A stretch of 64,000 nucleotides of DNA from Streptomyces sp. cg36 (lineage in GTDB: Bacteria > Actinomycetota > Actinomycetes > Streptomycetales > Streptomycetaceae): NCBI RefSeq assembly GCF_041080675.1, contig NZ_CP163520.1:620001-684000 (forward strand), read 5' to 3'. The position numbers and the translations under genes are program-made. Below, piece by piece: positions 57,471 to 64,000 of the stretch. The notes beneath the pieces are model-generated. The model was given only the letters and a program-made list of their open reading frames with translations. It made no database searches and had not been told where the DNA came from. Numbering within the stretch: the stretch's first letter is position 1; each line of letters opens with the position of its first letter.

Positions 57471-60400
57471 GTGAGCCGCACCTCGGGGCCAGACGAGACA
57501 CCGGCGCCGAAGGAGTCGGTGCGGATCCGTCTGCTGGGCCCGGTGAGTGCGGAGGTCCAGGGCGAGCACATCGGCCTGGGGCCGCAGCAGCGCGCGCTGC
57601 TCGCGGTCCTCGCGCTCGCCCGGGGCCGCCCGGTCAGCACCGACCGGCTGGCCGAACTCCTGTGGGAGGGCGACGCCCCGGACGGCGCGATCAGTTCGCT
57701 GCGCACCCACGTCATGCATCTGCGCCGCGTCCTGGAGCCCGGCCGGCGGGCCACGTCCGGGTTCCAGGTGCTGCTGAGCGCGGGCGCCCGCAGCAACACC
57801 AGCTACACCCTCCAGGTGGCGGACGACCAGGTCGACGCGGTGCGCTTCGTGCACCTCACCGACCGGGCCCGCAAGGCCGCCGCCGAGGACGACCCCGCGT
57901 CCGCCGTCGCGCTGCTCGACCAGGCGCTGGCCCTGTGGACCGGCCCCGCGCTCGAAGGCGTGAGCGACCGCAGCTTCGCGCTGGCCGAGGCCGACCGCCT
58001 CGAAGAGCTGCGGCTGGTCGCCCGCGAGGACCGCCTGGACGCGCTCATCACGCTCGGCCGCCACGAGTCGGCGGTGCCCGAACTCACCCTGCTGGTGGGT
58101 GAGTTCCCGCTGCGCGAGCGGCTGCGGCGGCAGCTGATGACGGCGCTGTACCGCGCGGGCCGCCAGGCCGACGCGCTCGCCGTGTACCGCGACTTCTACC
58201 AGCTCCTCGACGAGGAGGTGGGCATCGAGCCGGGCCGCCGCCTCAAGGAGCTCCACCAGCGCGTCCTGGTGGGCGACCCGGACCTGGCCGGGCACCGCGC
58301 CCCCGAGCCCGCACCCCGGCCCCCCGCCTTCCCGGTGCCCCGCCAGCTCCCGCCGGACGTCGCCAGCTTCACCGGGCGTACGGCGTATCTGCGCGAACTG
58401 GACGCCCTGCTGAACCAGTACGACGGCCCGGGGCAGACCCTGGTGATCTCCTCGGTCTCCGGGATGGCGGGCGTCGGCAAGACCGCCCTGGCCGTGCACT
58501 GGATGCACCGGGTGGCCGACCGCTTCCCCGACGGCCAGCTGTACGCGAACCTGCGCGGCCACTCCCCCGACCCGCCGACCACGGCCGACCAGGCGCTGGG
58601 CCAGCTCCTGCGCGCCCTCGGCGTGGGGCTCGGCCACCTGCCGGAGAGCACCGACGAGAAGGCCGCCCTGTACCGCTCGCTCCTGGCGGGCAAGCGGATG
58701 CTGATCCTCCTCGACGACGCGGCCGGGCTGGAACAGGTGCGCCCGCTGCTGCCCGGCTCGCCGACCTGCTTCGTCGTCGTCACCAGCCGCAACGACCTGC
58801 GCGGCCTCACCGCCTTCCACGACGCCCACCGGGTGAGCCTGGCGGTCTTCGGCGAGGAGGAGGCGCTGGCCCTGCTCGCCCGGATCATCGGCGCGGACCG
58901 GGTGCGCGGCGAGCCCGAGGCCGCCGCCGAAGCCGTCCGGCTCTGCGGCCGGCTGCCGCTGGCCGTCCGGATCGTGGCGGCGCACCTCATCGGCGACCGG
59001 CATCTGACGATCGCCGACGCCGTGCGCGGCCTGCGCGGCGACGACCTGCTGGACGAGCTCGCCCTCGGCCAGGAGGAGCACACCGGCGTCCGCAGCGCCC
59101 TCGCCCTGTCCTACCGGTCGCTGCCCGCCACGGAACAGCTGCTGCTGCGCCAGCTCGCGCTCGCGCCCGCCGCCGAGATCCCGGCCCCGGCCGCCGCCGC
59201 GCTGGCCGGGGCGGCGCTGCCCGCCACCAGCAGGCTCCTGGACCAGCTGGTCTCGCGCAGCCTGCTGGAGACGGACCGGCCCGGCCGCTTCCATCTGCAC
59301 GCCCTGGTACGCCTGTTCGCCCGCGAGCGGGCCGTGGCCGAGGACGGCGCCACCGTACGCGCCAGCGCCGTCGGCCGGCTCCTCACCTGGTACCTGGGCA
59401 CCGCCGAACAGGCCGGGCACCTGCTCTACGGAACCTTCTACTCCTGGTACGCCGCCCCGCCCCCGGAGCCGGACGGCTCGCCCACCTCACCGCTCGTCTT
59501 CACCGGCCCGACCACGGCCGTGACCTGGCTGGAGGACGAACGCGCCGCGCTGCTGGCCTGCGCCGAGCACGCCCTGCGGCACGGGCCGCGCCCTTTCGCC
59601 TGGCGCTCCGCCCTGGCCGTCCACGGCCATCTGATGGAGCACGGCAGGCGCACCGACTGGCTGGACGCCGCCCGCACCGGCCTCGCGGCGGCCGAGGCCG
59701 AGCAGGACGAGTACGCGCAGGCGGTGATGCACTGGAGCCTGTGCTACGTGCTGTGGGAGCTGGCCCGGCACGACGAGGCGCTGGCCCACAGCGCCCGCGC
59801 CGACGAGTTGTACGCAGGCGCCGGGGCGCCCGTGGAGCGGGCCGGGGCGGTGCTCGGGCTCGCGGCCTCCCACCTCGAACAGGGCGTCCTGCCCCGGGCG
59901 GCCCGGGACGCCGAGGATTCCCTGGCCCTCTACCGCGAGGGCGGCGAGCCCGCCGGGGAGGCGTGGGCGCTCGCCCTGCTCGCCCGCGTCCACTTCGACC
60001 AGGGCCGCCTCGACGCCGCGCGGGACCGCTTCGCCGAGGCGCTGGAGCGCGCCGAGGCATCGGCGGACGAGCACAGCGTGATGCTGGCGCTGTGGGGTCT
60101 GGGCACCGTCCACCACGCGCTCGGCGCACTCGACGAGGCCCAGCGGCTGCTCACCCGCGCCCTCGCCGCGGACGGCCGGCTGCTCTCGACGTACGCGGCG
60201 GAGGGCGCCCTCAACGCCCTGGCGGCCGTGGCCCGGGACAGCGGCGACCCCCGGCTCGCGCTCAAGCACGCCCTGGACGCGCTGAGCGTCACGCACCGCA
60301 CCCACCGCCGGCTGGTGGAGCCCGACGCCCTGCACACCATCGGCACCGTACTGCTGGGCCTGGACGATCTGCCCGGCGCCCTGGACCACCACCGCCGCGC

Positions 60401-60839
60401 CCTGGAGGCGGCGCGGGGCACCGGCTGCCGCCGGGCCGAGACGGCCGCCTGCGTGGGGCTCGCCGCCGTGCACCGGCACATGGGCGAGAACCGCGAGGCC
60501 CTGGCCTACACCCGGCGGGCGCTGAGCACCGCCCGGCAGTTCGGGCTCCGGCTCGCCGAGGGCGAGGCACAGACCGAACTGGCCCGGGTGCACCTGGCCC
60601 TCGGCCAGCGCGTCAAGGCGGCGCAGGCCGTCGAGCGGGCCCTGCGCCTGCACCGCGCCACCGGCCACCGGCCGGGCCTCGCCCGCGCCGAGGAGGTGGC
60701 GGCGGAGGTGGCGGGCGCGGGAGAGCGGGGAGCGGCCGGACCGGGGGCGGAGGCGCTGAACGCGGAGGCGGCGGACGCACCCGCTGACACGGGGACGGAC
60801 GCGGGGAGCGCGGCGGACACGGCCGAAGGCGTCAGCTGA
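57471..60839 (+). CDS. SARP/AfsR-type transcriptional regulator
   Basis: 1122 residues from GTG 57471, with GAGGAAAG upstream. Residues 17-110 are the OmpR-like winged helix (RIRLLGPVSAEVQGEHIGLGPQQRALLAVLAL, DRLAELLWEGDAPDGAISSLRTHVMHLRRVLEP), residues 125-270 the BTAD helical domain (RLDALITLGRHESAVPELTLLVGEFPLRERLRRQLMTALYRAGRQADAL), P-loop GMAGVGKTALAVHW near 335, Walker B LILLDD, sensor TSR and HLHALVRLFA (near 606) of the NB-ARC module, and then about 400 residues of TPRs. This is the AfsR layout, usually a pathway activator; the target is unclear since no biosynthetic cluster is adjacent. The 3' end overlaps the convergent azlD by 8 bp. Confidence 0.95.
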   Translation: MSRTSGPDETPAPKESVRIRLLGPVSAEVQGEHIGLGPQQRALLAVLALARGRPVSTDRLAELLWEGDAPDGAISSLRTHVMHLRRVLEPGRRATSGFQVLLSAGARSNTSYTLQVADDQVDAVRFVHLTDRARKAAAEDDPASAVALLDQALALWTGPALEGVSDRSFALAEADRLEELRLVAREDRLDALITLGRHESAVPELTLLVGEFPLRERLRRQLMTALYRAGRQADALAVYRDFYQLLDEEVGIEPGRRLKELHQRVLVGDPDLAGHRAPEPAPRPPAFPVPRQLPPDVASFTGRTAYLRELDALLNQYDGPGQTLVISSVSGMAGVGKTALAVHWMHRVADRFPDGQLYANLRGHSPDPPTTADQALGQLLRALGVGLGHLPESTDEKAALYRSLLAGKRMLILLDDAAGLEQVRPLLPGSPTCFVVVTSRNDLRGLTAFHDAHRVSLAVFGEEEALALLARIIGADRVRGEPEAAAEAVRLCGRLPLAVRIVAAHLIGDRHLTIADAVRGLRGDDLLDELALGQEEHTGVRSALALSYRSLPATEQLLLRQLALAPAAEIPAPAAAALAGAALPATSRLLDQLVSRSLLETDRPGRFHLHALVRLFARERAVAEDGATVRASAVGRLLTWYLGTAEQAGHLLYGTFYSWYAAPPPEPDGSPTSPLVFTGPTTAVTWLEDERAALLACAEHALRHGPRPFAWRSALAVHGHLMEHGRRTDWLDAARTGLAAAEAEQDEYAQAVMHWSLCYVLWELARHDEALAHSARADELYAGAGAPVERAGAVLGLAASHLEQGVLPRAARDAEDSLALYREGGEPAGEAWALALLARVHFDQGRLDAARDRFAEALERAEASADEHSVMLALWGLGTVHHALGALDEAQRLLTRALAADGRLLSTYAAEGALNALAAVARDSGDPRLALKHALDALSVTHRTHRRLVEPDALHTIGTVLLGLDDLPGALDHHRRALEAARGTGCRRAETAACVGLAAVHRHMGENREALAYTRRALSTARQFGLRLAEGEAQTELARVHLALGQRVKAAQAVERALRLHRATGHRPGLARAEEVAAEVAGAGERGAAGPGAEALNAEAADAPADTGTDAGSAADTAEGVS

Positions 60840-61149
60840 GGGCCCGTACCAGCGCCGTCACCACCGCCGCCACCAGCACCACCACAGGCACCGGTGCCTT
60901 CAGCCGCCAGGCCGCGAGGGCCGCGGCGAAGCCCGCGAGCCGGGCGTCGAAGGCCAGGCCGTGGGCGCCCGCCGAGCCGACGAGCTGGGTGACGACCAGG
61001 ACGGCGAGCAGCGCGGGCGTCAGATACTCGACGAACCTCGGGAACCAGCCCGGCAGTTCGCGGTCCCCCATCACCAGCGAACCGGCGCCCTTGATCAGGA
61101 AGGTGCTCGCCGCGAGGGCGCCGACGACGATCCATGGATCCCGGCTCAA
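60832..61149 (-). CDS. azlD: AzlD-family branched-chain amino acid exporter subunit
   Basis: 105 residues from TTG 61149, which overlaps the azlC stop (TTGA) and follows GGGGAGG by five bases. Three or four membrane segments: WIVVGALAASTFLIKGAG, LTPALLAVLVVTQLVGS, LAGFAAALAAWRLKAPVPVVVLVAAVVTALV. AzlD is the small partner of AzlC. Ends inside the SARP gene on the other strand (8 bp convergent overlap). Confidence 0.9.
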   Translation of the reverse strand: MSRDPWIVVGALAASTFLIKGAGSLVMGDRELPGWFPRFVEYLTPALLAVLVVTQLVGSAGAHGLAFDARLAGFAAALAAWRLKAPVPVVVLVAAVVTALVRALS

Positions 61150-61880
61150 CGGGCCCTCCCCGCATCGGAGTTGCCCCTGGGTGACCGCCACGTCCACACC
61201 ACGGCCACCGCACAGGCCACGGCGATCGCGAGGTCGGGCAGTTCGACGGCGGTGAGGACCAGCGCGCAGACCCCCGCCGCGAGGGCCGAGGTCCGTTTCG
61301 GCGCGGTGCCCAGATGGGGGGCGAGCAGCAGGAAGAACAGGACCGGGGAGACCGCGTCCAGGCCGTAGTCGAGGACGTCGACCGCCTTGAACGGGCCGAT
61401 CGCGCCCACCAGCGTGCCCAGCGCCCAGCCGAGCCAGAGCACCACCCCGGAGGAGAGCAGCCGGACCCGGTCGAAGCGGCCGTCGGCGTCGCCGGCGATG
61501 GCCCAGGACTCCTCGATCACCAGCTGCGACTCGACGGCGCGCCGGGCCCGGCCGCCGCGCAGCGCGGGCAGGATGGCGAAGCCCATCACCAGATAGCGCA
61601 GGTTGAGCAGGGTTCCGGCGACGGCGGCGGCTGCCCAGCCACCGCCGTTGGCGATCACCGAGACGGCCGCGAACTGCGAGGAGCCGACGAAGACCAGGCC
61701 GGACATCGACGTGGTGGCGAGGGCCGTGAAGCCCGCGCCCTTGGCGAGTACGCCGAAGGAGATGCCGAACGCGAAGATGGCGACGGTGAACGGGACGGCG
61801 GCCCGTGCGCCCGCCGCCCACGCCTCGCGGGCACCGCCCCGGGAGTCGGGCCGGGCCGGCTCCGATTCGGTACCGGTCAT
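61146..61880 (-). CDS. azlC: AzlC-family branched-chain amino acid exporter subunit
   Basis: 244 residues from ATG 61880, overlapping the aminotransferase stop (ATGA). The family pattern is AVPFTVAIFAFGISFGVLAKGAGFTALATTSMSGLVFVGSSQFAAV, LLNLRYLVMGFAILPAL and six to seven further segments. Together with AzlD it exports branched-chain amino acids or analogues (azaleucine resistance in Bacillus). Adjacent to a BCAT-type aminotransferase, the substrate is likely a branched-chain compound. Confidence 0.93.
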   Translation of the reverse strand: MTGTESEPARPDSRGGAREAWAAGARAAVPFTVAIFAFGISFGVLAKGAGFTALATTSMSGLVFVGSSQFAAVSVIANGGGWAAAAVAGTLLNLRYLVMGFAILPALRGGRARRAVESQLVIEESWAIAGDADGRFDRVRLLSSGVVLWLGWALGTLVGAIGPFKAVDVLDYGLDAVSPVLFFLLLAPHLGTAPKRTSALAAGVCALVLTAVELPDLAIAVACAVAVVWTWRSPRGNSDAGRAR

Positions 61881-62815
61881 CCGCTCCCGCCCGGTGCGCG
61901 AGCGGCGCCGGTTGCCGCGACGGCCGCCTCGGGTCCACCCCGTACGAGCGCGGCGTACGCCCGCGCCAGCGCCTCGGTGATCTCTCCGAGCGGATACCGC
62001 CGGTCGTCGACCGCCGCCACCGGCTGGACCTCGTAGGCCGTGCCGGTGAGGAACACCTCGTCGGCGCGGTCCAGTTCGGCGGGGTCCAGGTGCCGTTCGA
62101 CGACGGTGAGGCCCAGGTCGCGGGCGAGCGCGCGGACCGTGCGGCGGGTGATGCCGTCGAGGACGCACTCCGGCGGCGGGGTGTGCACCTCGCCGTCGAT
62201 CACCAGGAACAGATTGGCGCCGGTGGCCTCGGCGAGGCGGCCCCGGTGGTCCAGGAGCAGCGCGTCGTCGTGGCCGGAGCGCTCGGCCTCCTGGCCCGCG
62301 AGCGAGCCGATGGCGTACAGGGCGGCGGTCTTGGCGCGGACCGGCGCGGTGTCGGGGGCGGGCCGCCGCCAGCGCGAGGTGCGCAGCCGGATGCCGCGCG
62401 GCCCGTCGGTGAAGATCCGCGGCCAGGGCCAGGCCGCGATCGCCACATGGACGGTGGTGTCCGGCGCGACCAGGCGCAGGGTGTCGCTGCCGCGCCAGGC
62501 GACCGGGCGCACATAGCCCTCGTCGAGGCCCTCGGCGGCGACCACGTCACGGGTGGCGGCGTCGAGTTCGGCGGCCGTCCAGGGCAGCTCGAACCCCATT
62601 TCGCGGGCCGAGGCGATCAGCCGCTCGCTGTGCTCGCGGAGCTTGAACACCCGCCCGCCATAGGCCCGTTCACCCTCGAAGACGCTGGTGCCGTAGTGCA
62701 GGCCGTGGCTGAGGACGTGCAGCCGCGCCTGCCGCCAGGGCACCAGGGTCCCGTCGAGCCAGATGGTGCCGTCCCGGTCGTCGAGCGGGACGGCGGCGGG
62801 GCGGGGCCCGCTCAT
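61877..62815 (-). CDS. Class IV (BCAT-type) PLP aminotransferase
   Basis: 312 residues from ATG 62815, overlapping the upstream stop (ATGA). Fold-type IV signatures: IWLDGTLVPWRQARLHVLSHGLHYGTSVFEGERAY, PLP-binding Lys162 in VRAKTAALYAIGSLA, and LLDHRGRLAEATGANLFLVIDG with Glu196. It resembles branched-chain aminotransferases (IlvE, short type I/II-like) more than D-amino-acid transaminases. It converts keto acids to amino acids with glutamate. Operon with AzlCD supports a branched-chain role. Confidence 0.92.
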   Translation of the reverse strand: MSGPRPAAVPLDDRDGTIWLDGTLVPWRQARLHVLSHGLHYGTSVFEGERAYGGRVFKLREHSERLIASAREMGFELPWTAAELDAATRDVVAAEGLDEGYVRPVAWRGSDTLRLVAPDTTVHVAIAAWPWPRIFTDGPRGIRLRTSRWRRPAPDTAPVRAKTAALYAIGSLAGQEAERSGHDDALLLDHRGRLAEATGANLFLVIDGEVHTPPPECVLDGITRRTVRALARDLGLTVVERHLDPAELDRADEVFLTGTAYEVQPVAAVDDRRYPLGEITEALARAYAALVRGGPEAAVAATGAARAPGGSG

Positions 62816-63276
62816 GTGGCGAATCCTCGCTCGGCGTAGGGGAAGCCCTCCAGCTCGTTGACGGGGACGGTGTCGTCACGGCGCGAGGCGTAGTAGATCC
62901 GGATCTCGTCGATCAGTCCGCTCGCGTCGAAGCGGTAGACCTCGGCGCCGCGCAGCACCTTGCCCAGGCGCGGCTTGAAGGCGGTCCACTCGCAGACGGC
63001 GGTACGGGCGTGCTCGTCGGCGTAGACGGCGTCGACGGCCCAGTGGGAGGCGTTGGCGCGCACGTCGGCGCCCCAGCGCTCCACGATGGGGTCGATGCCC
63101 CGGACGGGCCCGGACATCCCGGCGGCGAGGTAGTGCACGACCTGTTCGGACAGGCACTGGGCGAACAGGTCGCGGTCGATCTTGTTGCACGCCTCGAAGT
63201 ACTGCCGGACGGCGGCCTCCATCGCGGCCCGGTCCAGGGTCCGGCCGCGCTCGTTTGCGGTGGCGTCGGATTCCAT
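62812..63276 (-). CDS. NTF2-fold (SnoaL-like) protein
   Basis: 154 residues from ATG 63276, four bases after GAGG; an ATG at 63318 that overlaps the upstream stop is an alternative and would add 14 Arg-rich residues. The fold is indicated by MEAAVRQYFEACNKIDRDLFAQCLSEQVVHYLAAGMSGPVRGIDPIVERWGADVRA and CEWTAFKPRLGKVLRGAEVYRFDASGLIDEIRIYYASRRDD. Probable catalytic or binding role in the operon with the aminotransferase; function unknown. Confidence 0.85.
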   Translation of the reverse strand: MESDATANERGRTLDRAAMEAAVRQYFEACNKIDRDLFAQCLSEQVVHYLAAGMSGPVRGIDPIVERWGADVRANASHWAVDAVYADEHARTAVCEWTAFKPRLGKVLRGAEVYRFDASGLIDEIRIYYASRRDDTVPVNELEGFPYAERGFAT

Positions 63277-63314
63277 GTCGCCTCGTCTCCTCCGTCTTTC
63301 GGTCACGCCCGGGC

Positions 63315-64000
63315 TCATGCCTCGGCGGGCGCGAAGTGCAATGGTGGCAGGGACGACAGGCTCTCACGTGCGCGTACGAGCGCGAGTTGGTCCTCGGTGA
63401 AGGCGTACCGGTCGCCCTCGGCGCCCTCGCGCAGCTGGCTGCGGACGAGGTCCTTGGCCGCCGCGCGGTACTCGGCGGGCGCGGTCACGGACGCCTCCAT
63501 CTCCTCGATCGCGTCGACCAGTTCGCGCAGGGCGGCCAGGACGCGGCCGTGGCGCAGGGCGAACCGGTCGCCGGCGCCCGGGGCGATGGCGCCGCGCTCG
63601 CGCAGCCAGGAGTAGAGGAACACCCCGGTGCCCGCGTCGAAGTTGCGCACGGCGTCGGCGTCGAGCGGATAGCGGAACATGCGCTCCAGCAGGATCATGG
63701 CGATCTGCTCGTCCGCGTACGGCACGGCGCCCCCGGCGCAGGCGAGGACGGTCTTGGCGTCGACCTTGAGCTCTTCGAGCAGGCCGATGAACCAGTTCAT
63801 CTTGAGTTTGATGTGCCGGTCGAGCGGCCAGGCGCCCTGGTGGTGGAAGTAGTCGTGGAGATAGCCCCACAGGGCACGCGCTTGGTAACACGCCTCGGGG
63901 TCCATTCCCGTCGAGGCGCCCGGCAGGGATTCGGGGGTGAGTACGGCCCGCGCGGCGGGCACGGCGTACCGCTCGTGAATCCGGCGGAATTTGCTGAAGA
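63315..64000 (-). CDS. Unrecognised protein, 5' end beyond the window (partial)
   Basis: The frame is open from the stop at 63315 to the window edge at 64000 (about 228 residues read); an in-frame GTG at 63962 exists, but upstream codons continue FSKFRRIHERYAVPAARAVL and look coding. Conserved-looking segments include GMDPEACYQARALWGYLHDYFHHQGAWPLDRHIKLKMNWFIGLLEELKVDAK, AMILLERMFRYPLDADAVRNFDAGTGVFLYSWL and a His-rich HDYFHHQG that could bind a metal. No signal or membrane segment. I do not recognise the family. It is the first seen gene of the five-gene operon, and its stop overlaps the alternative start of the next gene. Confidence 0.75.
   Translation of the reverse strand, partial: FSKFRRIHERYAVPAARAVLTPESLPGASTGMDPEACYQARALWGYLHDYFHHQGAWPLDRHIKLKMNWFIGLLEELKVDAKTVLACAGGAVPYADEQIAMILLERMFRYPLDADAVRNFDAGTGVFLYSWLRERGAIAPGAGDRFALRHGRVLAALRELVDAIEEMEASVTAPAEYRAAAKDLVRSQLREGAEGDRYAFTEDQLALVRARESLSSLPPLHFAPAEA

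Overview
The window is high-GC DNA (about 72-75 % G+C, strong third-position G/C bias, frequent GTG starts, dense ATGA/GTGA stop-start overlaps) typical of a Streptomyces or close relative. Mycothiol-type maleylpyruvate isomerase folds, a SARP regulator, Tat and lipoprotein signals, LPXTG/DUF11 surface proteins and a TipA-like regulator all agree. No rRNA, tRNA, IS element, prophage or CRISPR array was seen. It reads as an accessory, chromosome-arm-like region: about 65 genes in short operons, many regulators, many secreted proteins.

Layout. 1-3160: lipoprotein, membrane protein, methyltransferase, MarR regulator. 3419-6468: an EACC1-caspase-NTPase gene pair of the bacterial conflict/programmed-death type. 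6582-7807: small lipoprotein and a conserved hypothetical. 7865-13703 (minus strand): three-gene surface operon of DUF11 Ig-like repeat proteins, the first with an LPXTG sortase signal, the second with an L-type-lectin-like head. 14095-16771: ArsR regulator, MFS exporter, AhpD-like protein. 17186-20357: a coupled leader ORF, a PEP/pyruvate-binding phosphotransferase-like protein and a membrane protein. 20450-23591: DUF1801, maleylpyruvate-isomerase fold, LysE exporter, secreted acid phosphatase. 23695-28153 (minus): an ETX/MTX2 (aerolysin-fold) toxin, a LanM synthetase and its lanthipeptide precursor. 28675-32930: a mixed block with a MarR regulator, a thioredoxin-fold lipoprotein and a TIGR01777 epimerase. 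33188-36679: ricin-type lectin, an ECF-like sigma factor with a membrane partner, and an aldolase/CMD pair controlled by the divergent MerR gene at 36814. 37350-40689: zinc ribbon, TetR/flavin monooxygenase divergent pair, TipA-like MerR. 40803-46643: serine DD-peptidase-like protein, L,D-transpeptidase, lipoprotein, SpaA-repeat surface protein. 46680-50015: ZapE-like ATPase, streptomycin-kinase-like APH, VOC and TetR proteins. 50108-56350: TagC/phage-baseplate-like protein and a stand-alone copy of its C-terminal domain, double CMD protein, beta-propeller, nitrobindin-like protein, and an M14 carboxypeptidase preceded by a detached propeptide-like protein. 56574-60839: two NTF2-fold proteins and a large SARP. 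60832-64000 (minus): unknown protein, NTF2-fold protein, class IV aminotransferase and AzlC/AzlD exporter in one overlapping operon.

The most interesting signals are: (1) an Ig-like DUF11 domain that appears to be split between two adjacent secreted proteins, with orphan C-terminal first strands that could allow donor-strand polymerisation; (2) the caspase-NTPase with a strongly shortened nucleotide-binding domain next to EACC1; (3) a lanthipeptide precursor/LanM pair followed on the same strand by a pore-forming toxin; (4) a carboxypeptidase whose prodomain-like segment is a separate gene; (5) several very clear operators (32-bp, 30-bp, 29-bp and 20-bp dyads) that allow regulator-target assignments from sequence alone. 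All functional statements come from reading motifs in the translations; no database search was run.
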